Of a DNA stretch of 64,000 nucleotides, positions 32,455 to 46,845 are shown piece after piece. The notes under the pieces were generated by a model. It saw nothing but the letters and a program-made list of their open reading frames with translations, was not told where the DNA came from and searched no databases. A program made the position numbers and the translations under genes. This stretch comes from Oikopleura dioica (lineage: Eukaryota > Chordata > Appendicularia > Copelata > Oikopleuridae). The stretch lies in NCBI GenBank assembly GCA_907165135.1, contig OU015569.1:5580001-5644000 (forward strand), read 5' to 3'. Numbering within the stretch: position 1 is the stretch's first letter; the number at the start of each line of letters is the position of its first letter.

Positions 32455-32650
32455 TTTTGAACTTTGAGATTGTTCCTCAATCGGAGGAGACAATCGAAAA
32501 AAAAGTGACGCAGGTAGAAAGTGAAACTGCTCAAGGGGGTGATCCTTTTTGAACTTTGAGATTGTTTTCCATAGAGGAAAGACAACTCCCTTGAGCAGCG
32601 AAATGCTATTTTGAACTTTGAGATTGTTCTTCAGACAATCTCAAGTGAGT
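32455..32650. other. three related stem-loops built on one 20-nt motif
   Basis: The 20-mer TTTTGAACTTTGAGATTGTT occurs at 32455-32474, 32547-32566 and 32609-32628. After each copy the DNA folds back on GATTGT: arms GATTGTTCCTC/GAGGAGACAATC, then GTTTTCC/GGAAAGAC, then TGAGATTGT/ACAATCTCA. The second hairpin sits inside an outer 11-bp perfect stem (CTGCTCAAGGG, 32527-32537; CCCTTGAGCAG, 32588-32598). Nothing coding spans it. Either strand could be the RNA. Confidence 0.6.
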
Positions 32651-32785
32651 TTAACGGGAATCGGTGAAAGTGAATTGTTTGGAGGTTGTTTACCTCCAGT
32701 TAAAAAGCACATGGATTTGGGGAGGAGGGGGGATCCATGGCCGTGAAAAGGGGCGGGGGAGAGGACGACAGGAAGAAAAATTGGG

Positions 32786-33621
32786 TCAGGGTGGCCGGAA
32801 GTGTTTCGACTGCGCGGGAGCCACATTTTCGGACTCTTCTTCGGCGATCGACTGGACACCCATTTCCCAGAGACGCATTTGCGCCTCCTCGCGAATCTTC
32901 ATATACTTTTCTTCTTCCTCAATTTTCTTGTCGCATTGAAGCCGCTTTTGCTCGTACATCTCAATCGATTTGGCACGCTCCTCGATTTCTTTTCTAAATT
33001 TGGCTAAAACTTTGCTCGCGAGAAAAGATGAGTACTTACAGTAGAGCGCGGTTTGCCTGGCTTTGTTGGAAGAACTCGCGGTTGAGTTGCTGGACGTTTC
33101 TGTCGCACTTGGAAAACTGCTGCAGCACTGTTTTTCGCGCATTCAACAGCACTTTGCACGAGTCCAGTAATCCGTCCAGACGTCCCTCGAGTTCCTAAAA
33201 AAACCGTTGAAAGATTGACTTGGAAAGATAAAAAATGAGAATTTTAAATGTCGATCTCGATCGTATCAAGAAAAAAAACCGCCTAATGTCTTGTTTTCAA
33301 GCAAAAAAGCAATAGATAAACAAAGATACGGAGGTTCACAGAAAGCATCCGATGAATGCCTTAATTACGAAATCATGAAAGGCAATAAATGCATTACAAA
33401 GATGAAGAATTCGTTCTTCATCCGAAAAAGCGTCTCATTCACTGGAAAATACATTAATTTGATGCTAGTTAGGAATTAATAGTTTAAGGGAGATGACATT
33501 ACGATAACTAAGAATAGTATAATTATTAAAAACAAACCTTTATTTTCTTTTCACAGTCTGCGTTTTTATCTGCTGCTCTGTTAGCCTCTCTGTGCATCCA
33601 ATCGAGGACGTTTTGCTCCAT
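32786..33621 (-). CDS. small coiled-coil protein, about 148 aa
   Basis: Exons 33621-33538, 33194-33040 and 32993-32786, GT-AG introns, all phases consistent. The protein is helical throughout: MEQNVLDWMHREANRAADK, then LEGRLDGLLDSCKVLLNARK and KEIEERAKSIEMYEQKRLQC, ending SKHFRPP. The first intron is 343 nt, long for this genome. No signal peptide or membrane segment. It could be a subunit of a tethering, centrosomal or ciliary complex, but the sequence offers no family-specific motif. It is divergently oriented to the ATP synthase gamma gene 548 bp away. Confidence 0.75.
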
Positions 33622-34169
33622 TTTGGCGAGTCTTTTTTATTTTTCGCAAAAATATTTGGTTTTTTTTTCTAGAATGCGGTGGTTTTGATTTTTTCAATTT
33701 TTTGAATGCGTCCGCGGCGCAAACAGTTCAAGTCGAGATTGGCCGCGCTCGCGCTCTCCGCCCACCTCATTGGCTCTGGCTCGAGTTCGCCGACTTACTT
33801 CACGAAACAAGAAAGAAACTAACTACTATCTCGCCAGAGAATCAAATCCCATTATCAAGAGCATCAGAAACCGTCTTTCCCGCCAATATTTCGTTTTTCA
33901 GTAACTATTTATTTTTTGTATTTTTTTTTTCACTTAGAAAGTTGCCATTCTCTAGTTTCTACCTTTCAAATGAATTACATTGAAGATGAATAATTGTAAC
34001 TATTTGGATAATCTCGAAAGGCGAAAATTTATTTTCACATATTATTCTTTTTCTTCTAAATTGTTTTGCTCATTTCTATTCCTGTGGCGAAATGATTAAC
34101 GGAAGTTCAGTTTTCCGTGGTCGCCTGAGATTTTGGTTTTTGAAAATAACAGTAGTGGTGTGTTGTAGA
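33622..34169. other. bidirectional promoter region, no gene seen
   Basis: 548 bp between divergent start codons. No coding or RNA gene recognised. A TTGTAG directly before the ATG at 34170 could be the SL acceptor for the ATP synthase transcript. Confidence 0.45.
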
Positions 34170-35536
34170 ATGCAGGCTGGTCGACAGATCGTAGTTCAAA
34201 CCCGAAACTCCTCGGGTAAGCTGAAGGAGCTTGGTATCCGACTCAAGTCCATCCGAAACATCGAGAAGATCACCAAGACAATGAAGATGATCTCCTCCGC
34301 CAAGTTCGCCAAGTCTTCCAAGAAGATTGGTCCTGCTCGAGCCTTCGGAATGGGCGCCCAGTCCATCGATGCCGTAAGTTCGAAAAGCCACGATGTCGCT
34401 CTAACCGAAAATTCTTCTTGTAGAGCACCGAGGGAGCCCAGAAGGAGATCTTCGTTGCTGTCACCTCCGATCGAGGTCTCTGCGGTGCCCTCCACACCAC
34501 CATCTGCCGAGAAATCGAAGACGATATGGCCGCCTCCTCCGCCGCAGAGAAGAAGCTTGTCACCATCGGAGACAAGGGCCGAGTCTACTTCGCCGCCAAG
34601 GTATCTTTCAAAATTCAAAGCAACAATGCCGACGAATTATTCAGAACCCTGATGATCTCCTGCTCGAGTTCAAAGAACACGGCCGAAACGAACCTACTTT
34701 CGAGGACGCCTCCTTCATCGCTCAGCAGATCCAGGCCACTGGTTTCGACTTTGAAGCTGGTACTATCAAGTTCAACCAGTAAGTCGTCCTTCTTTCCATA
34801 AAATTGTTCAGCTGCAATCTTTTAGCTTCGCTTCTGCCATGAAGCAGGTGCCCACCAACGCCACACTCCATTCCGTCAACTCTTTGAGCAACGCTGACTT
34901 GTCCGTTTTCGATTCCATCGATGAGGCCGTCCTCTCTGACTATGCCGTAAGCAATAGTGTCTCTCTTCCGTTTCCTTACCTTCATTTTTTAGGAGTTCAA
35001 CATGACCGCTTTGATCTTCGCTTTGATCAAGGAGAACTACGTCGCTGAACAGGGAGCTCGAATGGTTTCCATGGACGGTGCTTCTAAGAACGCTGGTGAC
35101 ATGATCGAAAAGCTCAACCTCTCCTTCAACCGAATGCGACAGGCCGTAAGTACTCATGCTTTCTTCTTGGCAAACCATAAATGATTAATGCGTTAACATC
35201 AACGGTAGTTAATCACAACCCGTTTTCTGATCACGGCAATGGTTTCATGAGAGTCAGCAGGCCGGCGATAGGACTTCTGGGGCGGTTTTTCGTCCCAGTC
35301 GACCTTCTCTTAGCCGGGCGGTGTTAGACTGTTGCTAAATCGAAACTGGTCATGAGAGTTGTTAACGGCGCTGCCTCGCGCAGAATTTCCTGCCGTTAAC
35401 TTAGAATTGATCCAGACAGAGCTAACTAAAACTAAACTTAAACTATCTATGAAGAATACGAACGTTTACATCTTGGTTCTAGGTCATCACCACCGAGTTG
35501 TCCGAAATCATCTCCGGTATGGTCGCCATCGAATAA
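34170..35536 (+). CDS. ATP5F1C: mitochondrial ATP synthase F1 gamma subunit
   Basis: Central rotor shaft of mitochondrial F1-ATPase. Exons: 34170-34373, 34424-34600, 34645-34778, 34826-34946, 34993-35145, 35483-35536. The start region (MQAGRQIVVQTRNSSG) is Arg/Gln-rich and suits a presequence. Then come the family blocks RLKSIRNIEKITKTMKMISS, VTSDRGLCGALH, and the C-terminal ARMVSMDGASKNAGDMI, LNLSFNRMRQA and VITTELSEIISGMVAIE, the usual ending. Codon choice is biased to C-ending codons (GCC, ATC, AAG) compared with neighbours, as expected for a highly expressed gene. The last intron (337 nt) is much longer than the others. Confidence 0.97.
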
Positions 35537-35740
35537 TTTCTCCTTTGCTCTGTCAACATGTGTCTCCCTCAACGAGTTCAAGAAGAAACAAAAAATTCTA
35601 TTTATTTGATCGGGTGAAAATTGTTCCCGGTTCAACTGTTCGCTAGGACAAATTTAACTTATTAAAACCATCTGGATTTCCCCCTAAATGACCCGTGTCA
35701 AATGTTGGTTCTGTTCTCAAAATAAAACAACACGTTCAGA

Positions 35741-37447
35741 ATGGCGTATATTTTCGTATCCGCAGGCTGGAACGCTAATCACTCAGGTAGAGACTCCCTT
35801 CTCTAAGAAAGGTTTCATCGAGCATTTTTTCAGTCGTGCAGTTTTTCCAGGATGACTCCGAGAACGCGCCAAGGGAGGCATTCTACCAAGAAAACAACAA
35901 ACCACGCATGATTTTGCTTGATAGAAAAGGCGCTGGCGCGATAGACGCCTTCGACGACGAAATTTCACCGAATGTCAGTATCGACTCTGATTACAGTAGG
36001 CTACACGCCGTGCCGGGCGCAAACCAACAGACTTTCGACGAGGAAAAAGACGGTGAAAAGCGCAATTTCACAGAGAGAACTGACGAAGAACTGGTCGAAA
36101 CGCAGATTGAAAATTGGGACGGAGGTGTGGAAGTTCACCGATCACAGAGCATGAAGTCGGGATGGTCTTCTAAGTGGAATAAGAATTGGACACAATTCAG
36201 ATACCCAAGTTTAGTCACGCTTCCTGAACTTCACAATGCAAGGTTGGTGTATATAAAATTATTCGTTTCATTGTTATTTTTCTTCAGTCCGCCAGAGTTG
36301 ACTTCCTACGCAGCGGGGTACGAGCGAGTAGGAGAAAGTAAATATCTAGAACAAGTCGAAGACGCTGTTCGAGTGATGGCGGAAGAGAGTGATCGAGTCG
36401 AAGGGTTTATTTATCTTGCGGATTGTTTTGACGGATTCGCTGGTGGCGTCGATAGAGTGATTGAGATGAACCAAGACGATTATCACAGACGCTCCTTGCT
36501 GTTCAGTTTTGACGAGCCGGAGCCAAAGGCAACACCCTTCTCCCTTGTCTCCAAATCACTCGCACTCCAATCACAGGCTGACCTCATCATCCCTCTTTGG
36601 TCACCACAATCAACATCTACCGACGAGCAGTGCACCGCTCTATCCTCCGTTATAAGCAACGTATGTCTCTTCAAATATATTTTGGTTAAAATTTGTCACG
36701 AAGGTTATGTACCTCCTCGAAGGGATCCACATTTCAGCAGTGCAACATCGACTGTCGCCCTTTTCAAGGCAAAAAATTGTCCAAACGATGTCCTTAAAAA
36801 CCAATCAGCCGATAAGTCAGATGCTGCAAAAGAAACCAGAAGAAATTGAGAGAAATCTCCATTGGATGGATTGGAAAGCGATTGCTCCTCCTTCTTATAA
36901 ACCGAAAAAGTCTTTCCAGCCGCGTTCTATTGTTAACGTTTGCTTAGGTTAGTGTTAAATGTTATGTATCTTAACGTGATAGATGTGCAAAAATGAATCC
37001 CTTCATATGAAATTAAAGGTCAAGTGTCACGATCTCAGTACAGGGACAGTATTGACAATGATTTATGCTGTTGGTACAATCGGCATTTGCGCTGCGCGGC
37101 CCAATCTGTTCTCATGCCGTCATCCTCTCAATCGATAGAGGAGGGAGCATCACTGATTTCTTTGAGAACCACGAACGCCATCCACGAATACTTAGCTTGC
37201 TTGCTTCAAAGAGTCAAGAAATTCCCCTACAAATTGAGTGGATTTGAAGGAAAGGCTTTCTTAAAAAAATATCAATGAGAAGTACACTTTTCAAAAGTTG
37301 TCTCCGTGGGATATAATCAAAAAATTTATTAAATACCACATAAGAAAGCTTTTTAAAGATGATGACTGGGCTGAAAAAGTCGAAAACCTGTCAGCATTAC
37401 GTGATCAAACAAGTCCAACGGATGACTTCTCTTCAGATTCTGACTAA
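35741..37447 (+). CDS. MSTO1: Misato homologue, tubulin/FtsZ-related protein
   Basis: Misato-family protein linked to mitochondrial distribution and fusion. Exons: 35741-35786, 35834-36242, 36288-36660, 36704-36947, 37019-37447. Recognised: the N-terminal tubulin-like MAYIFVSAGWNANHS and VVQFFQDD, PRMILLDRKGA, the DAVRVMAEESDRVEGFIYLA block, CFDGFAGGVDRV (GGxGSG-loop region) and a C-terminal KLSPWDIIKKF. The final exon is open only with one extra base in the A7 run at 37263-37269. Without it the protein ends soon after KAFLKK; with it the frame continues for about 60 residues to DDFSSDSD. I treat that as probable sequence error. The N-terminus is shorter than in vertebrates. Confidence 0.88.
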
Positions 37448-37707
37448 ATGTCGACGATCAAACTTCACATGTTTTATTTCACATGAGTGCCTCTTTCTTC
37501 ATATAATATGAATCATATTATACTGTTTCGTTTATCCAGTTTTGTTTAAGTGTTATTTGCGATTGTTAGAAAGTCAACCAGCTCTAGTACTCTCGCCAAG
37601 AAATTGTTTATTCTCGAGTTTTAGCTTTCCTTTAGTTCGCACTGCCTGACTGTCAGAAAATGTATTGTTTGTTTGTTTCTTCTGTATTCTCAATTTTTTC
37701 TTTTTAG

Positions 37708-40448
<2,741 letters not shown>

Positions 40449-40602
40449 GTTCATCTATTCTGTTTTTAAATGCTATTTAATCCTTATGACTCCACGTCGC
40501 TTCAACTGTTCGCATTAGTTTACTTATTTCCAGTGCAATACGAGAAATCATCTCAACCCTAACTCATCTAAATAATGATCTCTTCAGAAGCTATGACTCA
40601 AA

Positions 40603-42686
40603 ATGAGCGACAAAACGGAACACGATGATAGTTTTAAACGCACAGCCTCGGTAAGGAAGTCAAAACGAGTAGGTCGCCATCGAAAAGAAGACGAAAGCGG
40701 CGCAGTTTTTTACAAAAAAGCACCGCAAGATCATATCTCTGGCGCTCTCCAGTTGGGAATCACGCACTCAGTTGGCTCCCATACTGTCGACCGTGATGTT
40801 CTACTCCAGGACTTCGAAGTGATCGAAACTATCGCATTTCCAAAGGCCGGAACTACCCTGACCCCGCATCATACATTCGATGACTTCCGTTTCAAGTCCT
40901 ACGCTCCACTCGCCTTTCGATACTTTCGCGATATATTCAATATTTCCACTGAAGACTTTTTGCATTCGATAGGCGCTCGAAGCCTCATCCCGATCGGCAA
41001 TCCTGGCGCTTCTGGAAGCTGCTTCTGGATAACGCACGATGATGAGTTTATTGTCAAAACGGTTCAGCAAAAAGAGGCGAGCTTCCTCACAAAACTACTT
41101 CCAGCCTATTTTATGGCCGTCCATCAGAATCCCAAAACGCTCCTGCCAAAATTCTACGGTAACTTTGTTCGTGCTTCTTATCTCAAACTTTTATCAAGGC
41201 CTTTTCAATATTAACATTGGAGGACACAACATAAGAGTCTGCGTTATGAACAACTTATTGCCTCGGCGTGTGAAGATGCACCAGAAGTATGATCTGAAGG
41301 GCTCAACTTTCAAAAGGAAAGCGAGCAAGTCCGAACGCGAGAAAAAATCACCCACTTTCAAGGATCTTGATTTTGTGGATTTCCTCCCTGACGGAATCAA
41401 GCTAGAATTTGAATATTACGAAGCCCTGAAGCATACAATTCAAGCTGACACCAGGCTGTTGCACTCGTTTAAAATCATGGATTACAGGTATTATTTGATT
41501 TGGAGTCATTTTTAATCTTTTTCAACATTAGCCTCCTACTCGGAATTCACAATGAAACGCTTGAAGCTGAATCACGCGATAAGGAAGAAAAACAATCAAT
41601 TGATTCAGAAGGATCAACTGTGACACTTCGTGGTTCTAAAAAACGTAATTTTGAACGAATGTTTCGAAACTTAACTGAACGTTCAGCCCGAGACCGCTCA
41701 AAACATATTTCTTTAAATCCAACGACTCTTCAAAATATTCTTGCGAAGTCAACCCGTCCAGAACGATTCCAAATCGCAGCAGATCCCTGGGGCGGCATCC
41801 CGGCTACTAATAGCAACGGGGACAAATTGAAGATCTATCTGGGAATCATCGATATTCTCCAGTGTTATAAAAGTAAGAAAAAACCCTTCCGCCTCTCTTT
41901 CTAAATAAATATTTCTACTATTTTTTACTGTTAATCCCATAACCAAGATAAAAAATAAAAAGAGAACCCCCCTTCGTATGTACCCTCTTTGTTCTTACTT
42001 GTATCTAGCCATGAAGAAGTTGGAGCATGCTTGGAAAGCTATTATCTACGATGGCAAGACAGTATCGGTTCATCGCCCTGGATTCTATAAAAAACGCTTT
42101 GAGAGTTTTTTGTTCGGCACTGTATTCAGAAACTTGCCCATGACTGAATCACTTCGCAGGTAATGCACTGGCTGGGGTCATATTTTTAACGCGTTGTCTG
42201 AATAAAGGCTGAATGAAAAGGACAAGCAGAAACTGAAGCAACGCGCCAAGTTTCCGCCCAAGACTATCGCCGAGCACGATGCCGAAGTGGCCATGGACGG
42301 GAATCTCGGGGATATACAAGCCAAACTGACTGCCGAGCTGAATGAAAATATCAACTCTATTGATAGACGAAGAACATTCAAGGGCACAAACGTGATTCTA
42401 CCTTATTTCTTTTCAATTAGAAACTTTGCTTTTAGATACCTATAAAAAGAGACGACGCTGTCATCACTCCTGACGGATCCGGCGACTCCGCTGATCTCGA
42501 TGCCAAAGATGTCGAAGTAACTATTGCGGAAAAAGTCGAGGAGCCGCCTACAGTCAAAGTTCTCCACTGCTCGCACGAGATGTCCACCGATTCTGGTATT
42601 TTTAGTAAGCGAACTTTCTTGTGCAAGCATGCTTTTTAGAGCAAGTTCACAAATCAACCGACCAGATTTCCGCAACGACGCATTGA
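40603..42686 (+). CDS. PIP5K1: type I phosphatidylinositol 4-phosphate 5-kinase
   Basis: Lipid kinase making PI(4,5)P2 at the plasma membrane. Exons: 40603-41158, 41199-41487, 41532-41872, 42009-42159, 42208-42391, 42436-42604, 42640-42686. Key blocks: the nucleotide loop [59 protein letters not shown], the catalytic [13 protein letters not shown], the DxG-equivalent [10 protein letters not shown], and the activation-loop signature [20 protein letters not shown], which is of the type I kind. The C-terminal part after FGTVFRN is diverged and mostly polar, and the last exon is the least certain. Confidence 0.95.
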
Positions 42687-43301
42687 AACTACGCCTTCAT
42701 ATATTTACAGCAATACCTCCTATATTCCATTTTCTTTTCTTCCTGCTTCCACTTCCTATGTAATTATTTTTACTAATAAATGTTCGCGCTTTTTATTCAG
42801 AATTTCCATATTCCTTATTTGTCAACTATTTCCAATAAAATATCTTCGGATCAGATTAATCGCAGTCTACTTCTCCCTGTGCTCGGCAACCTTAGCCAGG
42901 ATCCCGAAAGAACTTTTATGAAAATCCGCAAAAAAAGTACGGGACTTTTTATGAGAGCTCTTTCAAGACCTTGACTCGGCTTTTCTACACAGATTGCGGA
43001 GCCCAGACTTCTCTTATTCAAAGTGTATAGATAACCGCTGTTGAACAACGTAAATGTAAGTTTAGCCCAGGGAAGAGTGAATCTTTATTTTTCTTTCGTT
43101 CAAGAATCGCATTTTCTTTTGTACCAAATGAATGAGCTGTTCGTTTTATTACTTATAATCTTCAGCAAGACTTCGCCTTACGATTTGACTGTCTTATATT
43201 CCAGTGTCATGTTAGATAAACAGAAATGATTGTTTCAAAGTAAAACTACTGCTTATATCTTCATTTTTGACAATAACAACGACAAGAACGCCTGATTAAG
43301 A
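42687..43301. other. intergenic, with one copy of a dispersed repeat
   Basis: 615 bp. 42937-43008 is about 75% similar by eye to 58180-58250, inside an intron of the gene at 57299. The shared core includes GACTCxGxTTTTCTACA and a GAGCCCxGA segment. No coding region recognised. Confidence 0.5.
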
Positions 43302-45422
43302 ATGGCCGACGACGAAAGAACGCACTGTATATGCGGTTTTACACATACGACTCGGTTGATGATTTGCTGCGACAACTGCAATGTGTGGCTACATGCGGAG
43401 TGCTACGGGCTCGACCAAAAAAAGGTTAAAGAAATCGAGAAGAAAAACCTCGACTTTTTCTGCAACGAGGTAAGACTTTTATCTGTGCTTTATTGAACAG
43501 AAAGTAAAAATGTGCCTGAAGCACGTCTTGATTTTGATTGAACATCTCTCTGATCATCAGCAGGTTATTTGGCATGAGTATTTGCTATTATGTGTCACCA
43601 TGGGCAGGCGTGACTAACACGATGCGAATTTAAAGTTTTTAAGTGTCAACCGCGTACAGACTTGGACTTGGAGCGTGCGCAAGCGATTCAACGCCGGGAA
43701 GCCGCTAGGCAGGAAGAGAAAAAGGAGAAAAGACGAAGGAGACATCCGGCATCCGAGTCGTCAGAGTCGTCCGAAGAAGACGAGGAAACAGAAGGATCGG
43801 AGCGCAGATTCTCGAGGTATTTACTTTCTACACGTGCAGCGAGTGTTACTTTCAATAGGGAGGATCGTAAAGCCATGGAATACGAGAAACTCTTCGACAA
43901 GCTCAAAAAGGATGAAACTAAACGGCGGCGAAAGGAACGCCCGGAAAATGAATTAAAGGGCACCTCCGACGTCGAAGACGAGGAAAACGAAATAACAGAC
44001 GAAGAAGACGAGACCCTAAAAGCTGGGAGAGGCCGAGGTCGTCGCGGGAGGCCCCCCAAAGGAGCTGGCAAGAGCAAAGAGCCAAAAGAACTTCCCACTC
44101 GCAAAACTGTCAAAGGTACAACAAAATTCCAGACTTTTTGCTAATTGTTTTCTTCAGATGTCGAGAGCATACCGACAACTAGGAAAAAACCTGGTAGACG
44201 TCCAGGCAGACGTCCAGCCCGTGCGACAAAGACCGCAGAGGTCGAGACTCCTGTGCAGCCAGAGCCCATTCCTGAAACTGAAGAACCCGAGACGGAATCC
44301 GCTGATAGGTGAAAACCAATATTTCTTTATTTGTCATAAAACTTGATTATCAGCGGATTGGAAGACGAGGAGCCGATAATAATGTCGAGGTTCATCGAGA
44401 TTCCCGTCAGAGGAAATCGCTCGAGAAAGCGGAAGACGCTTGACTTCAGCTTATTTACGAGTGTTGGTGAATTTGGCAAAAACACACCGCAAAGTGATAA
44501 TATTTTAGCCTGGCGAAATGGCAATAACTCGAAAACTGTTGTTAGACCTGAGTTAGTCTCTTGCCATAAAGGCGTGTTTTTAGCTGATTTTAGGACTTTC
44601 TCGACGAGGACTGAATCGCATGGTGCGCACTACAGAAAACAGTGGTGCAAGCAGCACTTCGAGGCGACGAAAAATGTCCCGCTCGTGGAGGATATTGTCA
44701 AGCAAGAGCTGCGCAAACGTAACATCGACTTGTCCACTCTAGAGGGCCTCAATAACTCTGCAAATAGCGATAAAAATGGATCACTTATGGAAACACAGTC
44801 ACAAGGCGACGAAACAAGTAGTCAAGACAGTGAGCACTTGTCTATATAAAACACGCACTCCTGCTATTCCTATATCTGGTTATAGTTACTATTGTACTCT
44901 TAGGCGAATCCTCGGAGAAGCCCGTCGCACCTCCTGTCGATAAAAGCAATTCTATATCTGCTGCCGAGGCACAAGACAACGATGGGAAGAAAAAACTGTC
45001 GCTCTCTGACTATGTCAAAAGACAGCGTGAGAAAAATGCGAAAATCGCCGAAGAGCGCGCCAAAGAAGAAGCCGAGAGAAAACGACAAGAAAATAATCGA
45101 CTCAACCCCGACGCAGTTTCTGCGGTCCTACACAGCGCAGTCGATGCTGCGTCCAAGGTCAGTTCTAACTTGGAAACAAGGCGAAAATGAGTAATTCTAG
45201 GGCTCGAGAGTGGCAACGGTCACTCCGGAGGATCTCGACTGGCTGGCTCGGCTAGGGATCAATCTGCAGGCCGAGAACTCGCAGGATCTGCACCAAGTAG
45301 CCACACAGCTGGCGAAAGACACCGAACAAGTTCTGAACATATTCCGCGCGGCGAACATCCTCGCTTCCCTGACTGCGAGGAGACGTCTCTCTCGCCGCAC
45401 AAACACATTCGAAGATTTCTAG
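43302..45422 (+). CDS. PHD-finger chromatin protein related to KMT2E/SETD5, without a SET domain
   Basis: Exons: 43302-43469, 43644-43816, 43859-44115, 44158-44308, 44354-44829, 44904-45157, 45201-45422, about 566 aa. An N-terminal PHD finger (CICGFTHTTRLMICCDNCN, WLHAEC, FFCNECQPR) of the KMT2E/SETD5 type is followed by the same LERAQAIQRRE lead-out. Next are acidic and AT-hook-like regions (RGRGRRGRPPKG, KKPGRRPGRRP), an HxxHYRKQWC stretch, and KKKLSLSDYVKRQREKN, which corresponds to KKKVSLLEYRKRQRE of KMT2E. In KMT2E a SET domain lies between; no SET motif (such as NHSC/RFIRRSC) is found here. It would read methylated histone H3 without methylating it, which is inference from the family. 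Confidence 0.85.
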
Positions 45423-45630
45423 CTTCTCCTTTTTTTGACGACGCTAGCTTCTCCTATTTGTCTCCCAGTGAATCTTTTTCTATTCTTCGTTCAGATAAAC
45501 TCTTTCCCTACTGCCATTTATTTCATTTATTGCTCTTTCTTCTTTCCTTCGAAAAAATCAAAAATAAAATTCCGAGATATTCCGTAGCAAGTGTTCATTC
45601 GCTGCTTTTAGTAATTTTGACCGTGGCGAA

Positions 45631-46070
45631 ATGGCGTCACTGATGAACAAGCCGAAGGCCGAGCTCACTCCAGAGGAGCTTGAGGAGCGGGAGAAGCACG
45701 AATTCCAAACCGGGCCTCTTTCTGTTCTCACGGAATCCGTACGCAACAATACTCAAGTCCTAATAAACTGCCGCAACAACCGCAAACTCATGGGCCGAGT
45801 CAAGGTAAAAATTTTTTCGTTTCTTTTTTCAACCTTTCTCCCAGGCTTTTGACCGTCACTGCAACATGGTGCTCGAAAATGTGAAGGAGATGTGGGTCGA
45901 GCGACCAAAGACGTCCAAGGGAAAAGGTTACTATCGCTTCCGCCATTCTTATTGTTGATTCTCTTTCAGGCGGGCAACCTGTCAATCGAGACCGATTCAT
46001 TTCAAAGATGTTCCTTCGCGGAGACTCGGTCATCATCGTCTTGAAAAATCCGCTCGAAGCTGCCAAGTAA
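45631..46070 (+). CDS. SNRPD2: Sm protein D2, spliceosomal snRNP core
   Basis: Core subunit of the heptameric Sm ring on U1, U2, U4 and U5 snRNAs, and expected on SL RNA too. Exons 45631-45804, 45845-45926, 45970-46070 with GT-AG introns. The protein is almost collinear with human SmD2: [71 protein letters not shown], then [19 protein letters not shown]. Length is about 118 aa, normal for the family. Two Sm motifs are intact. Short leader; no promoter motif seen. Confidence 0.98.
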
Positions 46071-46845
46071 ACTCGCTCTCTAGCAAAGAAAATACTCCTG
46101 GTTATTACAGTCTGCTTTCTCAACATTTATCCTGAGTTTTGCGTTAAAGAATAAACGTTCCAACGCGGGGTTGGTAGAGCCGAAAATGATTAAAGAGAAT
46201 GAAATTTTGAGAATGAACAATCTTTTATAGTCAAATTTGTACAATCTAGTGTTACTTATGCAGGAATTCAGGCTAACTTATCGTTGAATAAGTATAGATT
46301 ATATTATTGCAGATGCTTATCAATTCCTTGGGCAATCTATATAGTGTGTTGACTAATTAAAACATTTTTTTATTAAAAAAGTGAACATAAAAGCACAGAT
46401 AAAGTGAGGACAGAGATTACCATTGTCGTCTTTTTATGATTGGTTTTATTGGAAATTTAGGAAAACGAACTAAATAAACATGAAAACATTTGTGATGCGG
46501 GTTTTTCTGTATTTGCCGTTAAATGTCTATTATGAAGGAGGTGCAGCCAGTTCCTCCTCTCGCCGATTTATTTTTGTTCTGGGCTTCGTGCCCAAAAGTG
46601 CTTTATGAATGGCGCTTGAGGCTACTAAGTAGATGCTTGATCCAGAAAGACAAAATCAAATTTGAGCAAACGATACTCAAGCTAAAATTTTTTCAATAAT
46701 TCTTGTTTTATGACGCTCAGCGAGCGACTAGCAAGAATTTATCTGGGAAGGAAACTCAGCGGGAAATGTTCTGAAATTAACGAAAACGAAAATCGAGAGT
46801 TTTTATAAAGAATGTTTTTGAAGAGCTTCATCGAAAAAGGAAAAA
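46071..46845. other. intergenic, no gene seen
   Basis: 775 bp, AT-rich, no recognised coding region, RNA gene or repeat. Confidence 0.45.

Noticed and set aside
34196..34618. Minus-strand ORF of 140 codons
   Set aside because: Shadow of the strongly codon-biased ATP synthase gamma exons.
35146..35482. Hidden gene in the long last intron of ATP synthase gamma
   Set aside because: 337 nt with GTTAAC motifs and some GC-rich stretches, but no frame, hairpin series or RNA-gene motif stood out.
43688..44113. Minus-strand Ser/Arg-rich ORF
   Set aside because: Antisense to the charged region of the KMT2E-like gene.
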